A stretch of 64,000 nt of DNA from Pseudomonadota bacterium (GTDB lineage: Bacteria > Pseudomonadota > Gammaproteobacteria > Burkholderiales > Burkholderiaceae_C), in the NCBI GenBank assembly GCA_018241405.1, contig JAFEDY010000017.1:1-64000 (forward strand), read 5' to 3'. The notes beneath the pieces are model-generated. The model made no database searches. It was not told where the DNA came from and saw only the letters and a program-made list of their open reading frames with translations. The position numbers were made by a program, and so were the translations under genes. The first letter of the stretch is position 1, and the number at the start of each line of letters is the position of its first letter. Positions 26,960 through 36,443 of this stretch are shown here, piece after piece.

Positions 26960-27828
26960 AGCAGTTCCTGCAGTACCTGTTTTCCGGCGTCACGGTGGGC
27001 GCCACCTACGCGCTGGCCGCGCTTGGCTTTGCGCTCATCTACAACGCCAGCCATGTGATCAACTTCGCGCAGGGCGAGTTCATCATGCTCGGTGGCATGC
27101 TGTCGGTGATGTTCACCCAGTGGGGGCTGCCGCTGTGGGCGGCGCTGCTGCTGGCGATAGCGCTGCCGGCCGTGGTCGGCGTGCTGATCGAAAAGCTGGC
27201 CATCGAGCCGGTCAAGGGTGCGGACACGGTAGTGCTGATCATCATCACCATCGGCGCATCGCTCTTCATTCGCGGACTCACGGCGGTGTTTCTGGGCAAG
27301 GGCGCCTTCAGCCTGGCACCGTTCTCGGGCGATGCGCCGATCAACATCCTGGGCGCCACGCTGCAGCCGCAGAGCCTGTGGGTGCTGGGCGGCACGGCGC
27401 TGGCGGTGCTCGCGCTGTGGTGGTTCTTCACGCGCACCCTGCAGGGCAAGGCCATGCTGGCAACGGCGGCCAACCGGCTCGCGGCGCAGCTCGTCGGTAT
27501 TCCGACCGGCTGGGTTCTGTTGATGAGTTTCGCTATGTCGGCGGCGCTGGGTGCGCTGGGCGGCATCCTGCTGGCGCCGATCACCATGACCTCCTATGAC
27601 GTGGGCATCATGCTCGGCCTCAAGGGCTTTGTTGCTGCCGTGCTCGGCGGCATGGGCAATGGCCTGGGGGCCGTCTTGGGCGGCCTCCTGGTGGGCATTC
27701 TGGAGGCCATGGGCGCGGGCTACATCTCCTCGGCCTACAAGGACGCCATCCCCTTCCTGCTCATCCTCTTGATACTGTTCCTTATGCCCAACGGGCTGTT
27801 TGGCAGCAAGTCCACGGAGCGGGTATGA
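26953..27828 (+). CDS. livH: LivH-type ABC transporter permease
   Basis: Inner-membrane permease of 291 aa with about eight hydrophobic segments. It has the LivH signatures GATYALAALGFALIYNASHVINFAQGE and, near the end, GFVAAVLGGMGNGLGAVLGG. It forms the channel together with LivM encoded next. The start at 26953 (MLEQFLQYL) matches family N-termini; the longer open frame overlaps the reductase. It clusters with aromatic-acid genes and a binding protein on the other strand, so the transported compound is probably an aromatic carboxylate. The gene symbol marks the family, not leucine specificity. Confidence 0.88.
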   Translation: MLEQFLQYLFSGVTVGATYALAALGFALIYNASHVINFAQGEFIMLGGMLSVMFTQWGLPLWAALLLAIALPAVVGVLIEKLAIEPVKGADTVVLIIITIGASLFIRGLTAVFLGKGAFSLAPFSGDAPINILGATLQPQSLWVLGGTALAVLALWWFFTRTLQGKAMLATAANRLAAQLVGIPTGWVLLMSFAMSAALGALGGILLAPITMTSYDVGIMLGLKGFVAAVLGGMGNGLGAVLGGLLVGILEAMGAGYISSAYKDAIPFLLILLILFLMPNGLFGSKSTERV

Positions 27829-28775
27829 GCATGAGCAAAAGCGTGAACAAGAGGGTTTATGGCGGCTTGTACCTGATCGCCGCCATCTTGCTGGTGCTGC
27901 CCTGGGTGTTGCCCAACAGCTTCTATCTCGACATCGCCGTGCGCATGGCGATCAATGCCGTCATCGTGCTCGGGCTCAATCTGCTGGTGGGCTTTGCCGG
28001 CCAGATCAGCCTCGGTCACGCGGGCTTTCTCGGCATCGGTGCCTACGCCTCGGCGGCACTGCCCACGCACTTCGGCTGGCACCCGCTGCTGGCCATGTGT
28101 GCCGGGGCGCTGGCCTGCGGCGTGCTGGCGGCGCTGGTGGCGCGGCCCATCTTCCGCTTGAAGGGCAACTACCTGGCGATGGCCACGCTGGGCCTGGGCA
28201 TCATCATCAGCATTGCGCTGCGCAATGAGACGCAGTGGACCGGCGGTCCGGACGGCATGCCGGTGCCGGCGATGGGCCTGTTCGGCTTTGAACTCTCCAG
28301 CGACCGCCAGTGGTACTGGGTCGTCGCTGCGCTGCTGGTGGTGTCGGTCTGGGCCTCGCTCAATCTGATCGATTCACCCTTTGGCCGCGCACTGCGTGCC
28401 CTGCATGGCTCGGAGGTGGCGTCGCAGGTGGTGGGCGTGAATGTCGCGCGCTACAAGGGCAGCATCTTCGTCATGTCGGCCGTGTTCGCCAGCATCATGG
28501 GCAGTGTTACGGCGCATTACGTCGGCTTTGTCACCCCCAATTTCGCGGATTTTTTCCACTCCATCGAACTCGTCACCATGGTCGTCGTCGGCGGCATGGC
28601 CTCGGTCTATGGCTCCATCATCGGGGCGGTGCTGCTCACGGCCCTGCCGCAGGCGCTGGCGACGTTCGAGGGCTGGGAGACCGTGATCTTTGGCGCTATC
28701 CTGATGGCCTGCATGATCTTCCTGCCCAAGGGGCTGGTGCCCACGCTGGCCGCACGCTGGTCGAGGAAGGAGTGA
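27825..28775 (+). CDS. livM: LivM-type ABC transporter permease
   Basis: Second inner-membrane permease of the Liv-type importer, 316 aa. It has the LivM motif LNLLVGFAGQISLGHAGFLGIGAYASA and the EAA-like loop near SPFGRALRALHGSEVASQVVGVN. Its start overlaps the livH stop (ATGA), indicating coupled translation, and livG follows 2 bp after its stop. It works with LivH, the two ATPases and the periplasmic binding protein at 18.6-19.7 kb. Confidence 0.9.
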   Translation: MSMSKSVNKRVYGGLYLIAAILLVLPWVLPNSFYLDIAVRMAINAVIVLGLNLLVGFAGQISLGHAGFLGIGAYASAALPTHFGWHPLLAMCAGALACGVLAALVARPIFRLKGNYLAMATLGLGIIISIALRNETQWTGGPDGMPVPAMGLFGFELSSDRQWYWVVAALLVVSVWASLNLIDSPFGRALRALHGSEVASQVVGVNVARYKGSIFVMSAVFASIMGSVTAHYVGFVTPNFADFFHSIELVTMVVVGGMASVYGSIIGAVLLTALPQALATFEGWETVIFGAILMACMIFLPKGLVPTLAARWSRKE

Positions 28776-28777
28776 GC

Positions 28778-29536
<759 letters not shown>

Positions 29537-29550
29537 GGAGCCGCGCAGCC

Positions 29551-30867
29551 ATGCAATCGCTACGCATCATTACCGAAGAGCACCAGAACCTGTGGCGCAT
29601 CGCCACCACGCTCGACCAGGTGGCCGCCGAGGTGGAGGAGGGACGTCCGCTGGAGGCGGGGTTCTTCGCCTCGGTGTTCGACTACATCGAGCAGTTCATG
29701 GACAAGGCGCACCACGCCAAGGAGGACGATTACCTGTTCCGCCTGCTGCGCGAGCGCACCACGCTGGCCGACGCGGTGCTCGACCGCCTGCAGGCCGAGC
29801 ACCGAAACGGTGTCGACAACCTGGCGCAGCTGCGCCAGCGCCTGGCCGCCGCTGCGGCCGGGGGCGAGGCCAGCACGGCCTTCACCGAAGCCCTGCGCAT
29901 CTACACCGCGGCCCTCAAGAGCCATGTGCGCAGTGAGGAAAAGGACGTCATGCCGCTGGCGCGCGAACTGCTCACGGCAGAGGACTGGGCCGAGATCGAC
30001 GCGGCGTTTCTGGACAACCAAGACCCGCTCTTTGGCAGCAAGGCGCGCGCCGAGTTTCGCGAGCTCTACCACCGCATCGCCAGTCTGGCGCCCGAGTCCG
30101 TCGGCCTGGGCAGCCGCAGCGCCGGCGCCCTGCAGCCCGGCAGCACGGCGGCGCGCGCCGATGTGCTGCTGTCGGTGCAGGGCATGGAGAGCTGCTACGG
30201 CCGCATCCAGGCGCTCAAGGGCATTACGCTGGAGGTACGCAAGGGCGAGCTGGTGGCGCTGATTGGTGCCAACGGCGCCGGCAAGACGACGTTTCTGCGC
30301 GCGCTCTCGGGCGTGCAGCCGATGAGCGCCGGGCGCATCGTCTTCGACGGCGAGGACATCTCGCGCCTGCGCGCCGACCTGCGCATGCGCCGCGGCATCT
30401 GTCAGAGCCCTGAGGGGCGCCAGGTGTTTGGCCCGCTCACGATCGAGGACAACCTGCGCCTGGGCGCCTACACCCAGCCGCGCGGCCAGGTGGAAGGCGA
30501 CTTGGAGAAGGTCTTCGCCATGTTCCCGGTGCTGAAGGAAAAGCGCCTGCTGCCGGCGGGCACGCTGTCGGGCGGGCAGCAACAAATGCTGGCGATTGGC
30601 CGCGCGCTCATGGGCCGGCCCAAGGTGCTGCTGCTCGACGAGCCATCCATGGGCCTGGCGCCGCTGCTGGTGGAAGAGGTGTTGAACGTCGTCAAGACCC
30701 TGAAAGAGCAGGGCATGACAATCTTCCTCGTCGAGCAGAACGCGTTTGCCGCGCTGTCGATTGCCGACCGTGCCTATGTGCTCGAGACCGGCAGCATCAC
30801 GCTGACCGGCACCGGCCGTGAACTGATCACCAACGAGCAGGTGCGCGCCGCCTACCTGGGCATGTGA
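29551..30867 (+). CDS. Hemerythrin (HHE) domain fused to LivF-type ATPase
   Basis: Fusion protein of 438 aa. Residues 1-175 form a hemerythrin-like HHE domain with a full diiron ligand set: H11, H54, H55/E58, H84, H125 and E129/E130. The block HHAKEDDYLF is typical of the family. After a linker (about 180-203), residues 204-438 are a complete LivF ATPase: Walker A GANGAGKTT at 239-247, signature LSGGQQQ, Walker B VLLLDEPSMGL. The reading frame is continuous, so this is one protein. LivF is normally about 235 aa. The added domain could sense oxygen, NO or iron and gate uptake of a substrate that needs O2-dependent degradation. This coupling is inferred. It lies 14 bp after livG. Confidence 0.9.
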   Translation: MQSLRIITEEHQNLWRIATTLDQVAAEVEEGRPLEAGFFASVFDYIEQFMDKAHHAKEDDYLFRLLRERTTLADAVLDRLQAEHRNGVDNLAQLRQRLAAAAAGGEASTAFTEALRIYTAALKSHVRSEEKDVMPLARELLTAEDWAEIDAAFLDNQDPLFGSKARAEFRELYHRIASLAPESVGLGSRSAGALQPGSTAARADVLLSVQGMESCYGRIQALKGITLEVRKGELVALIGANGAGKTTFLRALSGVQPMSAGRIVFDGEDISRLRADLRMRRGICQSPEGRQVFGPLTIEDNLRLGAYTQPRGQVEGDLEKVFAMFPVLKEKRLLPAGTLSGGQQQMLAIGRALMGRPKVLLLDEPSMGLAPLLVEEVLNVVKTLKEQGMTIFLVEQNAFAALSIADRAYVLETGSITLTGTGRELITNEQVRAAYLGM

Positions 30868-30921
30868 CGGGTTGTCCGTGGCCAGTGGGCGGCGCGTCGT
30901 GACCTGCCAGAGAGAGCAACC

Positions 30922-33606
30922 ATGACCACAACGCACTACCTCACGGCGCTGTTCGACCCGCGCGCCATCGCAGTCATCGGCGCGTCGGAAAACCCGGGCA
31001 GCACCGGCTACGTCATCTTCAACAACCTGCTCACGCACGGCTACCAGGGCCGTCTGGTGGCAGTGAACCCGCACCACCAGACGCTGCTGGGCCAGCCCTG
31101 TGTGCCGGATATCGAATCGGTGCCGCCGCCGATCGACCTGGCCATCATCACCTCGCCGCCGCGCACCATCCCGCAGCTGATCGCACAGTGCGCCCGGGCG
31201 GGCATCCACCACGTCATCGTCGTCTCGCACCCGGCCGGCGTGGTCAGCAACAGCGCCGCGCTGGAGCAGCGCATCCGCGAGGCGGCGCTCAGCAGCGGTG
31301 TGCGCTTCATGGGGCCGAAGTCGCTTGGTTTCGTGCGTCCGCACGCCTCGCTCAACGCCACCTTCACGGACATCAGCGCCATTGCAGGCGACCTGGCCCT
31401 GGTCGCGCAGTCCGGCGCCATGTGCGCCGCCGTGCTGGACTGGGCCACCATGAACCGCCTGGGCCTGTCGCTCGCCGTGTCCATCGGCGAGGTCATGGAC
31501 GTGGATTTTGGCGACGTGCTCGACTATCTGGCCAACGACGAGTACACGCGCTACATCCTGCTGCATGTCGAGAGGATTCGTCACGCGCGGCGCTTCATCA
31601 GCGCGCTGCGCTCGGCCGCGCGTATCAAGCCGGTCATCGTCCTCAAGTCGGGCAACCACACGGGCGATGACGCGCTCGACAACGATGCGGCCCAGCTGGC
31701 AGATCAGGTCTTCGACGCCGCCGTGCGCCGCGCCGGCGCAGTGCGCGTGAGCAACGTGAGTCAGCTCTTTCACGCCGCGCGTGCGCTCGCCGGGCACCTG
31801 CACCCGCGCGGCAGCCGCCTGGCCATCATCAGTAACGGCACCGGGCCGGCCCGCATGGCCTCGGACGGTGCGCGCCGCCTGGGGGTGCCGCTGGCCAGCT
31901 TCGGCGGGGACACCGTGGCCGCGCTGACGCCACTGCTGCCCGCCGACTGGAAGGGCCACAACCCGATCGATCTGAGTGGCGATGCCACCACCGAGCGCTA
32001 CCTGGGGGTCACGCGCCTGGTGGCGCGCGACCCGGGCGTGGATGCCGTGCTCATCATCCTCTCACCCATGTCGCTGGTCTCGCCCCTGGCGGTGGCCGAG
32101 GGCCTGGTGCAGATCGCACGTGAGAGCGCCGTGGTGCTGTGCTGCTGCTTCATGGGCGGCAAGCTGGTGGACGGCGCACGCCAGGCCCTGGAAGACGCCG
32201 GCGTGCCGGTGTTTCGTACGCCCGACACCGTCATCGAGCTGTTTCACAGCATCTCGGCCTACTACGACAACCAGAAGCTGCTGCTGGAAGTGCCCAGCCC
32301 CGGCGGTGGCACGGGCCGCGCCGCATCGGGCAACGGCCGTGCGCTGGTCGACGCCCTGGTGACCGAGCGCTGTACCCGCTTGCCACGCATGCAGGCACAT
32401 GCGCTCCTGCACAGTTTTGGCGTGCCGGTGCGCCCCTGCCTGAGTGCGCGCGGCATCACCGAGGCCATGTTCGTGGCCGAACAGCTCGGCCTTCCGGTGG
32501 ACATGGCCCTGGAGGGCGCCGCGGGCTGTAGCGATACATCCGACACACCCGCAATGCGCCGCAAGCTCAGCAGCCTGGAGTCGGTGCGCTCGGCCGTGCA
32601 TGAGCTGGCCGCACGGCAGGGCGATGCGGCAGGGCAGGTCGGGGTGGCGCCGCATGTCACGTTCTCGCCCAACCGCGAGCGGCCGCAGGCGCGTCACTTC
32701 GTGCTGCGCGTGCTGCGTGATCCGGTCTTTGGTCCAGTGCTGCAGCTGGGCTCGGCCGGCCTGCAGGGCGAGGCTCTGCGCGACCACGCCGTTGCCCTGC
32801 CGCCGCTCAACCGCGTGCTGGCGCGCAACCTGATCGAAGCTACGCGCCAGGGCCAGATGCTGACCTCCGGGTTGAACCAGTACGGCGCTGATCTGACGGC
32901 GCTGGAAGACGCGCTGCTGGCGGTCTCCAACATGGTGTGCGAGCTGCCGGCGCTTGAATCGCTGGAGATCCATCCGCTCATCGTGGACGCGGCCGGCTGC
33001 GTGGCGCTGGAGGCGCGCGTGCTCATTGACCCCGTGCGTGGCGAGGGCCAGGGCCGCTACAACCACCTGGCGATCCACCCCTACCCGGCGCATCTGTGCC
33101 AGGAGTGGCGCATGGTCGGCGGCGGCCGTGTGCAGGTGCGCCCCGTGCGCCCCGAAGACGCGGCGCTGGAGCAGGCCTTTGTGAGCGCCATGTCGGACGA
33201 ATCGCGGCGTTTTCGTTTCATGGACGGCACGCGCGAGCTGCCGCCGAGCCAGATCGTGCGCCTGACGCAGATCGACTACGACCGCGAAATGGCGCTGATT
33301 GCCGTGGTGCGCGAAGGCGGCGGGGAACGCCAGATCGGCAGTGTGCGCTACGTGCAGACGCCGGATGGCGAGTCGGTGGAGTTTGCCCTGGCCGTGGCCG
33401 ATGCGTGGCAGAAATGCGGCCTCGGGCGGCGACTCATGGAGGCCATCATCGACTGCGCGCGCGACCGGCTCTACCGCTCCGTCGTTGGTGAGGTGCTGGC
33501 GAACAACGAAAAAATGCTCAAGCTCATGGCCCGCCTGGGCTTTGCCATCTTGCCGCATCCCGAGAGCAATGATTTGAAACGGGTGGTCAAGCCGCTGCGC
33601 GATTGA
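30922..33606 (+). CDS. Pat-like protein lysine acetyltransferase (ACS-like + GNAT)
   Basis: Protein of 894 aa. Residues 1 to about 700 resemble NDP-forming acyl-CoA synthetases (AVIGASENPGSTGYVIFNNLL CoA-binding start), and residues 736-894 are a GNAT acetyltransferase domain (RVRPVRPED-like start, acetyl-CoA loop QKCGLGRRL). The phospho-His segment of active synthetases appears lost (GNHTGDDALDNDAAQL in place of the usual SHTGA region). The ATP-grasp lysine/HKSD motif is also absent, as in Salmonella Pat/E. coli PatZ. It therefore probably acetylates lysines of AMP-forming ligases. Candidate targets, acs (36.4 kb) and paaK, are close by. It is the last gene of the liv unit, 54 bp after the fusion gene. 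Confidence 0.8.
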   Translation: MTTTHYLTALFDPRAIAVIGASENPGSTGYVIFNNLLTHGYQGRLVAVNPHHQTLLGQPCVPDIESVPPPIDLAIITSPPRTIPQLIAQCARAGIHHVIVVSHPAGVVSNSAALEQRIREAALSSGVRFMGPKSLGFVRPHASLNATFTDISAIAGDLALVAQSGAMCAAVLDWATMNRLGLSLAVSIGEVMDVDFGDVLDYLANDEYTRYILLHVERIRHARRFISALRSAARIKPVIVLKSGNHTGDDALDNDAAQLADQVFDAAVRRAGAVRVSNVSQLFHAARALAGHLHPRGSRLAIISNGTGPARMASDGARRLGVPLASFGGDTVAALTPLLPADWKGHNPIDLSGDATTERYLGVTRLVARDPGVDAVLIILSPMSLVSPLAVAEGLVQIARESAVVLCCCFMGGKLVDGARQALEDAGVPVFRTPDTVIELFHSISAYYDNQKLLLEVPSPGGGTGRAASGNGRALVDALVTERCTRLPRMQAHALLHSFGVPVRPCLSARGITEAMFVAEQLGLPVDMALEGAAGCSDTSDTPAMRRKLSSLESVRSAVHELAARQGDAAGQVGVAPHVTFSPNRERPQARHFVLRVLRDPVFGPVLQLGSAGLQGEALRDHAVALPPLNRVLARNLIEATRQGQMLTSGLNQYGADLTALEDALLAVSNMVCELPALESLEIHPLIVDAAGCVALEARVLIDPVRGEGQGRYNHLAIHPYPAHLCQEWRMVGGGRVQVRPVRPEDAALEQAFVSAMSDESRRFRFMDGTRELPPSQIVRLTQIDYDREMALIAVVREGGGERQIGSVRYVQTPDGESVEFALAVADAWQKCGLGRRLMEAIIDCARDRLYRSVVGEVLANNEKMLKLMARLGFAILPHPESNDLKRVVKPLRD

Positions 33607-33711
33607 CGCCTGAGCGCATCACCCTGGGGCCATGTCACATTCATCTGCGGCTATGGTGCGGCGGCGTGCAAGTGGCTATGCTGGCCGCGTCTTGTCCAGG
33701 AGCACTGCCCC

Positions 33712-35127
33712 ATGACCACCCCACCGTCCTCGTCCTCCAGTCAAGCCACCCGCACCGAGCGCGACACCTTTGGCCCCATCGACGTGCCGGCCGACAGGCT
33801 GTGGGGCGCGCAGACGCAGCGCTCGCTGCTGAACTTCGACATCTCGGGCGAGCGCCAGCCGCGCGAGATCATCCTGGCGCTGGCCCAGGTCAAGCGCGCC
33901 TCGGCGCGGGTCAACCAGGCGCTGGGGCTGCTCGACGCGCGCAAGAGCGAGGCCATCGTGGCCGCCGCCGACGAAGTGATCGCCGGCAGGCATGAGGGCG
34001 AGTTCCCGCTCGTGGTCTGGCAGACGGGCTCGGGCACGCAGACCAATATGAACGTCAACGAGGTGCTGGCCAACCGCGCCAGCGAGCTGCTGGGTGGCGC
34101 GCGCGGCGAGGCGCGCCTGGTGCACCCCAACGACGACGTGAACAAGAGCCAGTCCAGCAACGATGTGTTCCCTACGGCCATGCATGTGGCGGCGGTGGAG
34201 GCCATTGCGCACCGGCTGCTGCCGGCGCTGGCCACGCTGCGCGCCACGCTTGAGGCCAAGGCCGATGCGTTCGACGACATCGTGAAGATTGGCCGGACCC
34301 ATCTGCAGGACGCCACGCCGCTCACGCTGGGGCAGGAGTTCTCGGGCTGGGTGGCGCAGCTGGCGCATGGCGAGCGCCATCTGCGCGACGCGCTGCCCCA
34401 CCTGTGCGAGCTGGCGCTGGGCGGCACGGCGGTGGGTACGGGGCTCAACGCCCCCAAGGGCTACGCCGAACAGGTGGCGGCCGACCTGGCGGCGCAGACC
34501 GGACTGCCGTTTGTCACATCGCCCAACAAGTTCGAGTCGCTGGCCAGCTGCGACGCGCTGGTGGCGGCGCATGGCGCGCTCAAGACGCTGGCGGCCAGCC
34601 TGATGAAGATCGCCAACGACGTGCGCTGGCTGGCCAGCGGGCCGCGCAGCGGCATAGGCGAGATCACCATCCCCGAGAACGAGCCCGGCTCGTCCATCAT
34701 GCCCGGCAAGGTCAACCCCACGCAGTGCGAGGCCCTGACCATGCTGGCGGCGCAGGTGCTGGGCAACGACGTGGCCATCAACGTGGGCGGAGCTTCGGGC
34801 AACTTCGAGCTGAACGTGTTCCGCCCCATGGTGGCGCACAACTTCCTGCAGAGCGTGCGCCTGCTGGCCGATGGCATGAAGAGCTTCAACGACCATTGCG
34901 CCGTGGGCATTGAGCCCAACCGCGCGCGCATCGACGAGCTGGTGGAGCGATCGCTGATGCTGGTGACGGCGCTCAACACCCACATCGGCTACGACAAGGC
35001 GGCGCAGATCGCCAAGAAGGCACACCACGAGGGCACGAGCCTGCGCGAGGCGGCGCTGGCGCTAGGCCATGTGACGGCCGTGCAGTTCGACGAATGGGTG
35101 GTGCCGGGGAAGATGGTGGGGCGCTGA
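33712..35127 (+). CDS. fumC: Class II fumarate hydratase
   Basis: Iron-independent fumarase of 471 aa. The superfamily signature [15 protein letters not shown] is intact, and the [16 protein letters not shown] and [21 protein letters not shown] blocks are those of FumC. It complements the oxygen-labile class I enzyme at 15.8-17.4 kb. It stands alone and is convergent with the Crp-type gene 1 bp away, so transcripts may collide at the 3' end. Confidence 0.95.
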   Translation: MTTPPSSSSSQATRTERDTFGPIDVPADRLWGAQTQRSLLNFDISGERQPREIILALAQVKRASARVNQALGLLDARKSEAIVAAADEVIAGRHEGEFPLVVWQTGSGTQTNMNVNEVLANRASELLGGARGEARLVHPNDDVNKSQSSNDVFPTAMHVAAVEAIAHRLLPALATLRATLEAKADAFDDIVKIGRTHLQDATPLTLGQEFSGWVAQLAHGERHLRDALPHLCELALGGTAVGTGLNAPKGYAEQVAADLAAQTGLPFVTSPNKFESLASCDALVAAHGALKTLAASLMKIANDVRWLASGPRSGIGEITIPENEPGSSIMPGKVNPTQCEALTMLAAQVLGNDVAINVGGASGNFELNVFRPMVAHNFLQSVRLLADGMKSFNDHCAVGIEPNRARIDELVERSLMLVTALNTHIGYDKAAQIAKKAHHEGTSLREAALALGHVTAVQFDEWVVPGKMVGR

Positions 35128-35128
35128 A

Positions 35129-35902
35129 TCAGTCGGGGTGCCCCTCGGCGGCGGCCTGCTCCACCAGCGTGCGCAGGCCCTGCACGTCGTGCAGTTCAAT
35201 GCCGCGCGGGCGCACACTGATCAGGCCGTTGCGCTCCAGCCATTTGAGTTCGGTGTTCACGCGCTGGCGCGAGCCGCCCAGCAGGCCCGCGAGTTCTTCC
35301 TGCGCCAGCGACAGGCCCAGGAGGCGGTGCTCGCCAGGGGCCAGATGGTGCGGTCCGAAACGCTCCTGCAGATGCAGCAGTTGCTTGGCCAGCCGCGCGC
35401 GCAGCGGCATGGTGGCCACATCCTCCATCATCAGGTACAGCGAGCGCATGCTGCGCGCCTGCAAGGTGAGCAGGGCCTGGCCGAAGGTGGGGTGCTGCTG
35501 CAGCAGCGCACGCAGGGCGATTTCGGGCACGCTCAGCAGCGTGGTGTTGCCATGGGTATGTGCGTCATAGGTGCATGGGTGACCGTAGAGCACCTCGGCC
35601 TCGCCTACCCAGATGCCGGGTTCGACATAGGCCAGCGTCATGCGCCGGCCCGCGGGCGTGGTGCGGCGAAAGCGCAGCGCCCCGCTGGCACAGGCAAACC
35701 AGTTGTGTATGGAGCGGCCCTGCTCGACGATGGTGTCGCCATGCGCGTGGCGAGTGACATGGCCCAGGCGGAAGATGTCATGGCGCAACGACGGCGGGAG
35801 CGAGGCAAACCAGGCGCTGCGGTCGATGGCCTCGCGCTCCTGGGCGGTCAGCAGGGGACGTTGCAGCGGTGCGTCGGCACAGGGGCGCGGGGAGGCATGC
35901 AT
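35129..35902 (-). CDS. Crp/Fnr-family regulator upstream of acs
   Basis: Regulator of 257 aa. It has an N-terminal cNMP-binding-like domain (GDTIVEQGRSIHNWFACASGALRFRR, PGIWVGEAEVL) and a C-terminal HTH_Crp (LSLAQEELAGLLGGSRQRVNTELKWLERNGLI). It is divergent from acs with a 541-bp gap and convergent with fumC, so acs or carbon metabolism control is possible but unproven. There is no Fe-S cysteine cluster, so it is not an Fnr-type oxygen sensor. Confidence 0.88.
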   Translation of the reverse strand: MHASPRPCADAPLQRPLLTAQEREAIDRSAWFASLPPSLRHDIFRLGHVTRHAHGDTIVEQGRSIHNWFACASGALRFRRTTPAGRRMTLAYVEPGIWVGEAEVLYGHPCTYDAHTHGNTTLLSVPEIALRALLQQHPTFGQALLTLQARSMRSLYLMMEDVATMPLRARLAKQLLHLQERFGPHHLAPGEHRLLGLSLAQEELAGLLGGSRQRVNTELKWLERNGLISVRPRGIELHDVQGLRTLVEQAAAEGHPD

Positions 35903-36443
35903 GGGCGGGGCACAACGTAAAGCACTGCGGACAAAATCATTCTAGGACGGAATGCGGTGGCGGCGATGGCGACGTCCATAGTATCCACAACCCACCACAA
36001 AGGTATTGTCAACTATTGTATTTGTAGCTTGCTGCGCTTGTCAGGCGGGCGCTTCGGGCATTATTTCACCATAAAGAGGCCGGCCATGGTCCGGCGGTGG
36101 TGTCGTCGTTCTCTTTCATGCGCTGGCATCCCTTCTCGTTCGGGCAGCAAGCGCCACAGGGATGCGCTGCCCTGGGCAGATGGGGCTGGACGGGAACGCG
36201 CTCGCCCACGAAGCGTCCGTGGCGATCCACCGAGGACAACGGGGAGGGGCGGGGCATGGCCCATGGGGCCAAAATAAGCAGGAACCGCAGGTTTTACCGT
36301 GTGTCAGTCGCGCGCACCGACAGGTTTTCCTGTGGTTGCACGACGGGCACTGGCGTAAGCTGCTGCGGCTGCGTCAGTGGCCTGTAAGTAGCAGCGCCGA
36401 AAGTACCGCCCGCATCTTCGTTCTAGCGCAAGGAGACAAATTC
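35903..36443. other. 541-bp intergenic region crp-like / acs with degraded repeat
   Basis: Non-coding. At about 36012-36070 it contains a degraded copy of the AGCGCT repeat (ACTATTGTATTTGTAGCTTG, then CTGCGCTTGTC). The rest must include the divergent promoters; open frames here are short and have no family features. AGGAGA at 36431-36436 is the acs ribosome-binding site. Confidence 0.6.

Noticed and set aside
35957..36387. Small open frames in the acs upstream region
   Set aside because: No domains or ribosome-binding sites; they overlap a degraded repeat and promoter DNA.
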